Positions 12,441 through 23,665 of a stretch of DNA of 64,000 nucleotides are shown here, piece after piece. Under the pieces are notes generated by a model. It did no database searches and was not told the DNA's origin. It saw nothing but the letters and a program-made list of their open reading frames with translations. Within the stretch, counting starts at the first letter, position 1. Each line of letters begins with the position of its first letter. A program made the translations under genes and the position numbers. Source of the DNA: Tipula vernalis (lineage: Eukaryota; Arthropoda; Insecta; Diptera; Tipulidae); the NCBI GenBank assembly GCA_958295665.1, contig OY282560.1, forward strand, positions 99,735,930 to 99,799,929, given 5' to 3'.

Positions 12441-13137
12441 GAAAATGTCCTTTCCAGTTTAAGGGCCGAAATTGGGCCATTGTTTTACAATTCAAAGTTG
12501 AGTGTTTGTAATCTAACTGCTCACTTGTCAACAACAACAAAATTTTACTGTTAACACTTATTTAGCTACATGATACTCGTAGCTAACGAAACAGGCACTG
12601 TGCATTTAAGCCTTAGTTTAGTCATTTAAAGTTTTTTAAACATTTTTTTTAGAATTTTTAGCTAAGGATTTGGGAGCTGTGAATCTTAAATCTTTTAATT
12701 TTGAAGTTCTTTGTTCTTTGCTTTTCTTTCCTTTCGAGACTTCAAGTATTAATTTCGATTTATTTAGTCAAAGTTTAGTTGATAATTTATATTTGATTCT
12801 ACTTGGGTGAAGTCTTGGAAATGGGATGGAAAACATCAAATGTTTCATGGGTTAATATATTGAGTGCAGGCCTAAAGCAACATTCGTCGATATATGATGA
12901 TTTCATAGGTTCCTAGTGATATTTGGACATGTTTTCTACATTGAAATGCTCGTCTTCGAATTAAAAAACGACATTTTGAATACAGTCAGTTATTAATAGT
13001 TAAACTTGAGAAGGCTTTTTTTTTATAGATTTTTTGATTATGCAGTGAATCTGTAGTTTCGGAGTCTTGTCAGGGATGGTTCCTCGTGATTTCAAATACC
13101 ACAAAAATGGGGTTATGTATGGCTTCCAATTCAGTTT
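12441..13137. other. Gene-free stretch
   Basis: No recognised coding, repeat or TIR structure; AT-rich with T runs. Confidence 0.45.
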
Positions 13138-13400
13138 GGGTATACGAACGAAGTGGTAAAATTCTGTATCGTTCCAAGCCTACAGTCACCACTCTACAAA
13201 CGTGAAAAACGTAAACTAGACAAAATTATTTTAAATTTTCCCTCGTTTACAAGAGATGGATTAGGGAAAACAACGCTACACGAACACGACATTGAAATAA
13301 CAAAAAATTGCAAACCAATTAAACAACCCCCCTATCGAAATTGATAGAATGCTAGAATTGGGAGTAATTGAAGTCAGTAAAAGCATCTGTAAAAATATAT
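13138..13400 (+). pseudogene. Ty3/gypsy pol fragment: linker before reverse transcriptase
   Basis: The frame reads LDKIILNFPSFTRDGLGKTT, then IEITKNCKPIKQPPY, then after a one-base slip IDRMLELGVIEVSKS. This is the conserved stretch between protease and RT in gypsy elements, where the polypeptide enters the fingers of RT ('GLGKT', 'KPIKQ', 'IDRMLELGVIEPS'). The RT palm motifs are absent, so only about 90 residues remain. Neighbouring repeats A1 and A2 bracket it, but I cannot show they are its LTRs. Confidence 0.78.
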
Positions 13401-13784
13401 TGTTATCGATATAATCTCTCGGACTAATTGACAAAAATCTTTTCAAAAACCTTTTCAATTGTAAATAGCATAAAGAAGATATAGGGATTGATAACCCAAA
13501 CTCATTAGATTTCCTTAATAAGGAATCCCTACCTAGTAATTCAATTATATCTATTTTTGTTTCAGGAAGCGACACGCAAATTTTTTTGCACATACATACT
13601 CAAGAAACACCTTGTATATTTATAAATAGATAGATGTGTCTTGCCTTTGGAATAAAAAAACTTCTTCTCAAAGAATTTTGAGATAACATAAGGTAAGCTG
13701 TATTTGTTTATGAAAGTTTAAAATAAAACTTTCATATTCAGGTTTACTTAGATAGGTGGAACTAGTAAAGTCACAAAAACCGAA
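13401..13784. other. Gene-free stretch between gypsy scrap and repeat A2
   Basis: No domain recognised in the open frames on either strand. Confidence 0.4.
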
Positions 13785-13960
13785 ACGGTAAACGTGTTTT
13801 ATCAGTTTTTTGGAGTTATCTCGAAAACTAATCCACTACGGGAAAATTTCCATATTAGCTTATCGCTTAGTTTTTTGATCCTCTATCATTTTCCGTATGT
13901 TTATCGATTAAATTCTGAACACCCTGTAGGTATAGGGTGTTTCTTACAGTGGCCTGCCAT
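13785..13960 (+). repeat. Dispersed direct repeat A, copy 2
   Basis: Second copy of the repeat at 11300-11475 in the same orientation. It ends with a small inverted repeat, ACACCCTGTAGGTATAGGGTGT. It runs into a block reading ATTATTAGGGACACATCGAATTC (13962 on), which recurs in inverted orientation near 19034-19060. Confidence 0.55.
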
Positions 13961-14159
13961 ATTATTAGGGACACATCGAATTCTGTTGGAATATGTTGAC
14001 TTTTGCCGTCTTCTGAAACTTTTAGAAACTATTATGAAATAGTTATTTACGTCACAAGGACGGTAAATGAGTTGCTACAGTAAGAGTTCGATGTTTATGG
14101 ACGAGGCGGCGAAGGAGTGTAACGTACAACATAAATTCTTTGTAATTTAAAATTTTCTT

Positions 14160-14604
14160 ATGTACGTATTTTTTAGTCTAATACCCTTTGATAAAAGTTG
14201 TTCCTATGATTGGAATAGCTGGTGGCTGTCGTCAAGAGTAGTTGCATAACTAAATGTTTTAGAGTTGTTTCGAACGTATGTTGTCGCAAAATATGCTTTT
14301 CTTTGGATATAGAAACGGTAAATGCACCTCTCAGAGAGTTGGCGTTCACAATATTAGAGGAATGTCCAGAAAAATTGCTGCATTTCTTCGTTTAAGTAAG
14401 TTTGAATTGAATACGGGTCGTTCCTTCTGCCGCACGTCTGCTACTCTTCTTGCAAATGCTAGTGTAGATCTTCCCACACTGAAAAGATACGGAGCATGGA
14501 AAAGTTCTTCAGTGGCAGGAAAGTATATTGAGGATTCAAGTGGTCAAAGCATAAAATGGCTCGCAAGTCTTGCACTAGTCAACTTGCCTCGTGTTGCTTT
14601 ATAG
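14160..14604 (+). pseudogene. Crypton-like tyrosine recombinase remnant
   Basis: Tyrosine recombinases cut and rejoin DNA through a nucleophilic Tyr; Cryptons use one to move circular DNA intermediates. Here PMIGIAGGCRQE (Arg codon 14230-14232) fits catalytic box I and is followed by in-frame stops. The downstream 108-residue frame from 14278 has TGRSFCRTSATLLANA (box II Arg), then TLKRYGAWKSSSVAGKYIED, where the W replaces the usual box II His and the Y fits the nucleophile. Length is about half of a full catalytic domain. Animal Crypton-type recombinases share the phrase 'RRTSATLLANAG..LTTLKRHGGWKSS..AEGYIEDS'. A phage-type or DIRS recombinase is less likely from this wording. Confidence 0.7.
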
Positions 14605-14805
14605 TTTGGTGTGAATTGGTTTGATAGAAAATAAAATGTTGAAAGCAAAATAAAAAAAAATGTTCCCTATCAATAAAATACGATCGAAAAATTAATAAAA
14701 TAAAATAAACAATTTAATTAATAATATTAATTTTAATTAACAATATTAATTTTGGTAAAAATATTAACATCGTTTTTATTTTGACAAATATTTATTGCTT
14801 GCTTT

Positions 14806-15170
14806 ACAAAACAGCGACCACGAAACAACTTCAAACAATGTTTTTTCTTGATCCAAGCAGCTTTTTCTTGTTTTGCTTTGTTTTGTTTCAGTGTGAATTA
14901 ACATCGCTATTTGTTTATAGGCTGTGGTCGTCTTCGAACATGTTTCGTTAGTCAAATTTGACTTAACACATTTTTGCTTTATTATGGGACCCATAAAGCA
15001 CAATACAATGTTTGTGCCGTTCTATGTTTTATGAAACAAAATGTTTGACGTAAAATTGTTTTGCCTGATTCAATGTGCATAGCGCTATACAATTGTGTGC
15101 ATTTTGGCCGAAAGTTTCTTTAAGAGAAGAAAAAAACGGTTTGACTAATTCGGTGTGTTTCCAGCCTTAT
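14806..15170. mobile_element. Possible Harbinger-type MITE related to 52460-52652
   Basis: The right part (15060-15170) matches the MITE at 52460-52652: GATTCA-TGT, TTTTGGCCG, TTTGACTAATT-GGT and CCAGCCTTA occur in the same order. A left end around CAGCGACCACGAAACAACTT resembles the partner TIR only loosely. The left boundary is uncertain and no target duplication was verified. Confidence 0.45.
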
Positions 15171-15429
15171 ACATAATTGGATGTTATATTTTTTGACATT
15201 TATCAATCGTGTGACAAAAATAAAACTTAATAAATAAAATTGGGAAAACTGCTTTTGATTTGATTTTTTCTGCTATAACATTTGACTTCTGGTCATCGTA
15301 TAGGTTTTCATAATATAACGGGTATTTTTTTTATAGGTTCACAACTTTGAGTTGGCAACACTGCTTTATTTTAAAACCCATTTAACAGATGATAGTTGCT
15401 TTTTGTTTAGTTTGGTTTGACTTTTCATT

Positions 15430-16376
15430 ATGGATAGACTTACATCAGAGCAACGCTTGCAAATTGTTGAAATTTTTTATCAAAATAATGGTTCTGTTCG
15501 TCAAACTTATCGTGCACTTCGTCCATTTTATGGCGTACATAATCGTCCTTCAGATCGGCTAATTCGAATAACAATAGATCGCTTTCGGACCACGTTTACT
15601 TTTAATGATAATGTGCACCCCGTGAAATGCCGAACAATCAATTCGTCGCCATTCTCAGCAACTGGGGTTGTGTCCTTCCACTTTATGGAAGATTTTACGA
15701 AAGGATCTTCAAACGACCATCGTATGCGCCGCCAATTCGCCGAATGGGCTGAAGCACAAATTGATATTGATTATGAATTTCCATTCAAAATTTTGTTCTC
15801 CGATGAAGCCCATTTGTGGTTTAATGGGTACGTAAATAAGCACAATTGTCGGATTTGGAGTGAGGATAATCCACAAGCATTTGTCGAAACGCCATTATAT
15901 CCACAGAAAATTACTGTTTGGTGCGCTGTATGGGCTGACGGGGTCATTGGTCCATATGTCTTCAAAAACGATGATGGTCAGAATGTTACTGTCAATAGTA
16001 CCTCGATTAGCTGGCATTAATCTTGCTGACATGTGGTTCCAACAGGATGGAGCCACATGCCACACAGTGCGCGCTACAATTGATTTACTCAAAGAAACTT
16101 TTGATGAAAGAATAATTTTGCGTAATGGTCCAATTAATTGGCCACAAAGATCGTGTGATTTAACCTCATTGGGTTATTTCCTTTGGGGTTATGTAAAGTC
16201 ACTTGTCTACATCGATAAACCAGAGATAATTGAACACCTGGAAATCAACATTCGAAGAGTTATTGGCGAAATACGGCCGCAAATGCTGCGAAAAGTTTGT
16301 GAAAATTGGTGTTACAGATTGCGCCTTGTACGCACCAGCCGTGGGGGCCACATGGCCAAAATCTTATTTAAACATT
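15430..16376 (+). pseudogene. rosa-like mariner transposase, deleted and frameshifted
   Basis: Cut-and-paste transposase. Residues 1-68 from ATG 15430 form the paired-HTH DNA-binding region (MDRLTSEQRLQIVEIFYQNN). A deletion follows, then NDHRMRRQFAEWAEAQ and the first catalytic Asp in ILFSDEAH (residue 125), and KITVWCAVWADGVIGPY. Near 15995 sequence is lost and the frame shifts. The +2 frame continues with MWFQQDGATCHT (second Asp) and CDLTSLGYFLWGYVKS, where the third catalytic Asp is Gly. It ends RTSRGGHMAKILFKH at 16376. About 265 residues remain of a usual ~340. An AATAAA follows at 16399. Confidence 0.85.
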
Positions 16377-16448
16377 AATGTCATAAAATTTTCTATCCAA
16401 TAAAGCCCGTTTCATTGTAATTAAAAATATATTTCTTTGTTTTATTTA

Positions 16449-16714
16449 GGCACGGATTGGTTTTAGCTGTCTCACTTGACAGGCGACGGTGGCAAATTTT
16501 GGAAAAGGAAGATTTAATTTGTTTTTAAATTAAAATAGAAATGAAATAAAATTTTCTAATGTTTATTCAATTGTGTATTATGTTTGCAAATTTTGGAAAA
16601 GGAAGATTTAATTTTTTTTAAATTAAATAAACAGCGATTTTTAGTTATTAATATTTCCACACCAAGAAATAAATGGCGCCACTTTGACTGAGACAGCTAA
16701 AACCAATGCTAGCC
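16449..16714. mobile_element. MITE nested in the rosa-like element
   Basis: ATTGGTTTTAGCTGTCTCA (16456-16474) is the reverse complement of 16687-16705, and a weaker match extends out to GGC/GCC at 16449 and 16714. The 266 bp insert lies between the transposase poly(A) signal and the host element's right TIR, so it arrived later. It contains a direct duplication with the phrase GCAAATTTTGGAAAAGGAAG at 16492 and again at 16586. No clear target duplication. Confidence 0.75.
16492..16630 (+). repeat. Internal ~94 bp direct duplication in the MITE
   Basis: GCAAATTTTGGAAAAGGAAG plus ATTTAATT...TTTTTAAATTAAA occurs at 16492 and again at 16586. Near identity suggests recent tandem duplication inside the element. 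Confidence 0.7.
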
Positions 16715-16754
16715 ATGATTTAATCTTGTGGAACTCTATAAAAAACACCCTTTA

Positions 16755-17168
16755 CATTTATTTTGTTTGTGTTTGTTTGTTACTATAAAATATCAAAAAA
16801 TATAGTCGGGTCGAGTATATTTTATAGTATCATATTTATTTTTAATGTTTTTATAGTAACAATTGGTAAAGAAAAAAAAAAACGCTAACATAATTTTGCA
16901 TGTTTATGTTTTGTTCTTGCCATTCAAACGAAAATTGTAATGTACTAATCTCTTCTTTTTTTGCAAGGCAAACATTTTTCTTCATCTAAAAAATTCGATT
17001 AAAATCGTTTGCTGTTGCTAATAAAAAATTCAAATCACATTCAATCTCTAAAATATTTCACATGGATCTGTCAAAATATATCATAGGGAACGACTGTAAT
17101 AATTTGGATGAGTGTGTTTTATGGAAAAATTATTACGTGTGAATATTTAACATGGTATTCGGGCACGG
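16755..17168. other. Gene-free AT-rich DNA
   Basis: T-rich with a small hairpin-like TATAGT-rich segment near 16800-16860; nothing coding. Confidence 0.4.
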
Positions 17169-19037
17169 TCAAAATACAAAATTTAGCTTTGTACTAAATA
17201 ACATATGTACTAAAAATAGAAATATCTCTTTTCCCCTAAATTAGATATATCTTCAGAAAAATGCTACTTCTAGCAGTGCCACCTCAAAACATTGAATACG
17301 TGTATTGTTCCGAGTTATTGGTTCTACATTTCTTTCATTTGATTTTATTCCAGATGGGCTAGAAAGAGCTTTTTGATATTAAAATATTAAAACATTAGTA
17401 CAGATTGGTATATGTACTATTTAGTACTTATCATATAGAAAAGGCTATTTTTTAAATGGCCAAATTTATTAATTTAAAGTTAATATGTAATTTTTATTTG
17501 CGTACTAAAAATTATAAGTTCTAAAATTATTTGTTATAATTTGTACTAATTTTTTTCATATTAATCTAACCGTGCGATTCTGACGTTAAGACTGTTAAGA
17601 GTATCACAGCTAAGAGAAATTTTAACAGAATCTCTTAATTGGTATTCTGTTGGTAGTACTCCACCTATCAATTTATCATAGGTGGTACCTCTCTATTTAT
17701 TCACTAGAAGAAAATACTTGTCGGAAAATTATCATGTTGTTATTATTAACTTGCTGCAACTGATAACATACGGGCATATACTCGATTGTCTAGCAAACAA
17801 GCAAATTTCGTATGAGAAAACAAAATATTTTTGAACCAATATTTATCATTAGTGTTGATTGTCTTGGCTTGCTCATTTTATTTGCGGACTCCCAGATTTG
17901 TTAGCAACTTGATTATGTTTTTTCGTAAAAACAAACAGAAAGTTGAAAAACACATAATTCAAAATTAAAATTTGTGTGGCAAAGTTGATCGAGTAGTCTT
18001 GTCTGCCGACATGTAACTTGCGATTTGATAGATTATCGAGTATTTACGCCATAATCATTGACTAGTTGACATTTTATTTTGATGATATAAAATGCAAAGG
18101 CAACCATGTTAAATGTCGACCGAACAATTAATTTATTCTGCTTGTGTCAAAAATTATCATAGCAAAATACCGTGCTAATTTGGGTGTATGCGATTTTGCC
18201 AAATAAATGTCATAAATGTGTACTAAAAAATACTTATCATAGGTTTCGGGCTTAGTCTTAAAAACTCTTAAAAAGACATTAGAAAATATTTGGAGACCTG
18301 TCAATTTGAAATTTTACATACATTTTTGGTGGTTAATAAATAAATAAAAACCATTTTGGTAATTTTTATTTAAATAATTTAAATTACAAGGGCTCTAGGA
18401 CAAGCGTTCAACAACACGCCGCTTCTAATAAAAAAACAAAAAGATTATCTTAGGTTTATAACTAAATTTTATAAAAATTAATAATTTTTAAGAATAAAAT
18501 ATTTCATAATTTGTTTTTTATCAAATTTTAGGTTACGTTTGTTTTTAAAACAAACAATAAATAAAATATTTTATTTTTCGAGTAGAACATTAAATATTAT
18601 GTATTTTGAAACTTACTACGATTAAATTGTTTTAGTTTAATACAACTATGAGAAACGTCAAAGTTGTGATGCTTATGGCTACCTATTTCGTATGTCTTAG
18701 CTAAGAGATTTTTTAAGAGAATCTCATAACTAAGAGAACGTACAGAATCGCAAAATAGTCTTAGGTAAGAGAAATCTTTTAACTAAGAGAAATTTCTTAG
18801 TTAAGACCTCTGTGACTGTACGTCAGAATCGCACGGTAAGTTGATCTAACGCCCTGAAAGCCCTTTCTAGCCCACCTGAAACAAAATGTCAAATGAAAGA
18901 AATGTAGAACTAATAACGGGAACAATACGCGTATTCAATGTTAGTAGCTTTTTCTGAAGGTACATCTAAATTAGGTAAAAAACATATTTCTACTTTTAGT
19001 ACATATGTTATTTAGTACAAACGTAAATTTTGTATTT
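17169..19037. mobile_element. Long-inverted-repeat element, interrupted by 17570-18836
   Basis: The left arm from TCAAAATACAAAATTTA (17169) to about 17375 pairs with the right arm (about 18845-19037) over nearly 200 bases. Shared phrases in reverse complement include GTACTAAATAACATATGTAC, CATTGAATACG-GTATTGTTC, TTCTACATTTCTTTCATTTG and GGGCTAGAAAG. Without the insertion the element would be roughly 600 bp. The same phrases occur once each in the element at 6856-8008, so the two are one family. Non-coding. Confidence 0.72.
17570..18836. mobile_element. TAA-flanked TIR element (Harbinger-like), 1.27 kb
   Basis: CCGTGCGATTCTGACGT at 17570 is the exact reverse complement of the right end finishing at 18836. 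TAA lies immediately outside both ends (17567-17569 and 18837-18839), the 3 bp duplication typical of PIF/Harbinger. Inner subterminal regions repeat CTAAGAGAAATTT and CTTAGTTAAGA motifs in both orientations. No transposase frame is present. It is nested inside the inverted-repeat element 17169-19037. Confidence 0.75.
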
Positions 19038-19059
19038 TGAATTCGATTTGTCCCTAATA

Positions 19060-22000
19060 ATGGGGCAGCGCACTGTAAGTAATGTTTCTATAACTTTTTG
19101 TCTATGTCTAATCTTTTCTGAAATAATCGAGGGCTCACTGTATAATAAGACATTAAAGTTATTCGTTGTCATAAAATCCTTATTTTTAGGACATAATTAT
19201 TAATTTAATTATTTAAAAGAATTCCCGTTTTATTTTTGGGTCGGTTAAACACGTTGTTTATACAAATACAGGATACTGTAATATGTACTCTTAAGGAGTT
19301 TAAAGTGAGATACTGATTTATCTCTCGTTAAAATACAAAATTTTAAATAATTTTCAACTGGCATTGATCAATTACCAAACAAATTTACACTATAGTGTCA
19401 TTTTTTGTTGTACCACATACTACAGAATGAACACAAATTTTTCCATCGTATTTTACAACATTTTAGGTAAATTAAATTGGGCATGATCAAATTACGTTAA
19501 TTCTTTAATATTCAGGGACACACGCCAACCGTTGTAACCAATCATTATTATTAGCTACTAATTCTAAATGTAAAAATTATTAGCCTAACAAATTTTGTTA
19601 TCGCAACCATGTTTGTTATAAGGGGCAACTCTCTACGAGTGGTTAACTTTTTTTTAAAAAAAGATAATTTTCATATCGTAATTGTTGGCAGCCGCCTAAC
19701 TTGGCAACTTTTATAAAACCATTGTTTGTATATGTTTGTATATAACAAAAAAAAAATATTTCTTAATTAATTTCCTAATTAAATTTATTGTAGATTAATT
19801 TACGAGAATTTTACGTTGCATACTAAAATTCTAAACGAGCTTTAAGTTAATCGGCGACTTTTTTTTTTGTACTGTCCTCAAATTAAAAAAAAAAAAAAAG
19901 CGTTTAAACCGTGCTAAACTGTGATTGTAATTACTGTGCGCACAGTAATTAAATTTCGTTTTAGCAAAATGACTAACTACTTCATTGCGTTATAATTAAC
20001 ATTAAAAATAAAATAAAACAACAACAACAACAACATTAAATTAGGTTAATAATAATAATTAAATTTAGTTTATTTCTAAACGTCGTCGTCTTATCACAAA
20101 TATTTGGATAATTATCTGTAATTATTTATTATTATTATTATTATAAAGGTAACAAAACTCGAAATTATAAAAAAAACAAAAACAAAAATCTGTCAACATA
20201 ATTTATGATTTTGTTTCTTTATTTTAATAAGAAATATATGTGCGCCTACTATATACTTGAGATAATGTTCGGTTAATATATGAACAAAATAAATTCTCGG
20301 TACAATTTGTAATCTGCTTCTGAATTTCATACAAAATGTGACATTGACATTTTTGTTTTATTAGTCTATGATAAAATTTGAATTCTTATCAAAAAAAAAA
20401 TTTTTTTATCTCTACTTTCTTTGAATAAGTTTTGTACTAAAAAAAAAAAAATAAGGGAACATCTTATAAACGAGTTATTATTTATATAAATATTACAAGT
20501 GCGGACAAAATAGTTTTATTGATTAATTAATTAATAACCAGGTGTTCACTTTATTATTAAATTAAACCATTTGTTTGTTTGTTTCTTGTAAATCGCGCGT
20601 GTCGCATAATTGTTTCGTTTTATTTTTAAATTGGTCTGCACCATTTTGATGTATGCCATAATACACGTTTAATGATTAAAATATATAACAGCAACGATAT
20701 GAAAAACAATAAAATTTATCTATTCACAATATACAATAGATATAGTTGACATGACATGTACACTGTTGTATGTTTTTTAGTTTAAATGGCGCCATTTTTT
20801 AATTAACCGCACATTTCTCACATAACAAACAAAAACAAAACGCACATTTTTTGTTTTTTTTGTTTTTGTATTTTGTCAACAAATTCGCCATTTTGTTCAG
20901 TGTTTTAAATTTGAATTGTGTCGACGAATGTTTATAATCAAATTTCAAATATTTAAATTAAATTAATAAATTTTATTTTATGAATGAAATAACAACGAAG
21001 ACTAAATTAGTTTGAAACTAAAACCTTTTAGTTTGTGGTGCATTTCATGTTAATTTTGTTTTTTATCTTAGATTGATGTTTGTGTAGAGATTAGAACGGG
21101 TGACACATTTAGAATATTTTGTGTTGTATATGTTATAAATAAATAAGTTTCATTTATTATGTCTATATTATACAATAAAGTTGGTGACAACAAGGAGAAT
21201 TAAATTTAATTTAATTACCTTATGCCGGCGTGCTATTATATTGTAGACCGGCATTTTAACTTTTACAATAAACTATATAATTATTATTGTTATACAATTT
21301 TATATTATCCCTTGTTTTACTATAAAGTATGTAATTTCGCCAGTTTGACCAGTATAGTATTTATATATAAGTATAATTACAGAAAATATCAACAGAACAT
21401 TTAAAATATAAAAAAAAAAAAATATTTAAATTCACAACTTATTAAATATTAATAATTAAAACTTAACGAAAAACATAAAAACAAAATCCACACTTTGTAT
21501 GTCTTGAGGAGTTAATTAAAAAATTTACTTTCTTTGAAGTAAAACATTTTATTATTTTTTATTTTATTTTTTTTTTGTAAACACAAACTCTAACTAAACA
21601 TTTAAACTTTATATTCGACACTATTTGTTTATTAAACAAGCACATACATAAATATACACAAACACTTATCTCTTAATAGATTTTCTTTTATGCTATAAAC
21701 TTAATTAATCTTTGAAACAATTTAATAATATTCTAAGTGCATAAAATTTAGAGTATATACATGTTAACGGTTTGGCAGTTGAACGAATACTAAAATTAAA
21801 AAATTTTATCTTACATTAAAAAAAAAAAAAAAAAAAAAAATTAAATTTCATAGGTATGAATGACATTGTTGTATTTATTATTGTTATTATTTATTATTTG
21901 TTGTTCGCGAGTCGCGTAAAATTTTTTTTATTTTATTAAGTGATTGTATTGTTGTCTTATTAAATGTTATTGTGTGTGTTCGCTTTTAATATAAAATAAC

Positions 22001-23476
22001 CAGAGTTGTTCAACCTTATTGTGATAGTATTAATGAAATTCGAAATCAGCGCCTTTGGCCATATTGACGAAATAATGCAATTTTTAGAGTTAACATACAT
22101 ATATTGATGTGGACTTTGCGCAACAATATTTTTTTGAAGAAGTGATTGCAAAATTTTAATTTAAATTTAAATTTAATATGACGTGTGATATGACATTTTG
22201 ATAGGAGTATCAACAAAAAATATTAATAATAATTAAATCTAGGTTGGATTTTGGTGATATACAGAAGCATTTTTATAAATGCAGGTTTTAAAATATAGAT
22301 TACACGTTTTAGTTATCTGGTAAATATTAAAAATTTGTTGTGTAACACATATAATCTAGATAGAAGGATAGAAAATTGACATAATTTAAATTTACATTTT
22401 TTTTTTTTTGATAAGTACCTAATCTGTATATTATATTATATAAATCAGCTAGGTTTTATCAAGGAATGCTGATGACGCCAAAGCAGTGGTGCATTATATA
22501 ATCTCTATATATTGTATACTAAATCTTAAAATTCAACAAGTTGTATATACGTCATGTTACACGTCACTAGTATAGCAAATAGAATTAATTTTACATTTTT
22601 TTTTTTGTTAGCTGTGTATTTTTGTTGTTGTTGACTAAAAATATAATATTATTGTATTAGATATTTCTATTTATTTATTTTTATCATTATAATTGAATAT
22701 TTAAAATAAAAATAAAATCACGACCAAAACTCATTTTTTACCTTGTTGATTTTTCCAATCAGATATGACTTATATTTGTGAGATAGATCTTGTTGCCAAT
22801 TCAAAAGTATTATACATTTCTCAAGTCTTGTTAATTTATAAATTAGACAATATATTGAATTTCAAGATTTTATTGATTAACACTGATTAAATTGATCGGT
22901 TCCCCCCACATGAATTGTGATATGGTATATTATGTTATTGCGGTACATTTTATAGTAAGTGTGTAGTATTTTATTATGCTTCCAAAACTAAATGTACTAA
23001 ATTTAAATTTGTTTAAAATGTGTAGCACACGAAGTTATGAGGTGTTAAGTTTACCAAATCGTTTTTTTTTTGGTTTTTGTTTTTATATGTGGAGATATCG
23101 TAGAATTAGCAGAGTGCTGTTTTTTCGTAGTTGTTTTGTATTTATCTCGAAAATGAAATTTATAACATTTTATCATGCTGACGTTTTTATGAGATTTTTA
23201 TCTTGTATACCACCTATTTTTGAAACTACCTATCAACATTTATATTCGAATCAACTTGTCGGAAGAATGTCTTATTATTAGAAACACAAAACAAACATCA
23301 TTGTGCTTGAACTTTGTCCGTTGCTAGTTTTATACGACTTCCGGACCTAAATGTTAGGCTACCGAAAAAATTCAATGCACAAAACCGAAGGATTAATATA
23401 ATGGGATTTTAAAAAGAGAGAGAGATGAATCATTTCACGAAAGAGGAGAGCTAACGAATATAAAATAATTTTGACT
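19060..23476. other. Long AT-rich, TE-poor, gene-free block
   Basis: No transposon ends or domains were recognised over 4.4 kb. Content: CAA microsatellite near 20019-20036, TTA microsatellite near 20131-20144, A-tracts (notably about 21817-21840), many TTATT/AATAAA words and short frames without domains. This looks like host intron, UTR or intergenic DNA rather than transposon graveyard. The frame at 22976-23281 is Phe-rich and most likely chance. Confidence 0.5.
19929..19950. promoter_or_regulatory. Perfect 22 bp palindrome
   Basis: AATTACTGTGC is followed directly by its reverse complement GCACAGTAATT. It has no loop, so it looks more like a dimeric protein site than an RNA hairpin. Function is not known; it lies inside the TE-poor block. 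Confidence 0.35.
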
Positions 23477-23665
23477 TTAACACTAGAACCACCGACCGGT
23501 CAATATAACAGGTTATACATTTATTGAATTGAATTTTTTTAATTATTATCTTAATATTTTTTTGGAAGTTTATGATGAATTTTAACATAATTACTTTGTT
23601 GTCATATTAAAAGACATCACAGATTCCTACAAAAATATTAACATAATAATTAAAAAAATTGAATT
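23477..23665. mobile_element. Possible piggyBac-type MITE end and hairpin
   Basis: TTAA followed by CACTAGAACCACCGACCGGT resembles ends of piggyBac-like MITEs in insects, which insert at TTAA. It is followed by an imperfect inverted repeat: GAATTGAA-TTTTTTTAATTATTAT (23526 on) pairs with 23634-23670. The matching right terminus is not visible because satellite sequence begins at about 23666. Probably a truncated copy. Confidence 0.4.

Larger units (their letters stand above)
15318..16752 (+). mobile_element. rosa-like (DD41D) mariner transposon
   Basis: Left end GGGTATTTTTTTTATAGGTT and right end AACTCTATAAAAAACACCC form imperfect TIRs, with TA dinucleotides just outside (15316-15317 and 16753-16754), the standard Tc1/mariner target duplication. 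Between them lies a transposase with 41 residues between the second and third catalytic positions, the DD41D spacing described for rosa elements of tephritid flies. A 266 bp MITE is nested near the right end. The element is full-length in outline but coding-dead. Confidence 0.82.

Noticed and set aside
11300..13960. Repeat A copies as LTRs of the gypsy scrap between them
   Set aside because: Similarity is only ~70%, no TG...CA ends, primer-binding site or polypurine tract were seen.
14278..14604. Possible phage integrase rather than Crypton
   Set aside because: Wording around box II matches eukaryotic Crypton-type recombinases, and the context is entirely eukaryotic.
22976..23281. 101-residue Phe-rich frame
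   Set aside because: Composition follows the local T-richness; no motif and no flanking gene structure.
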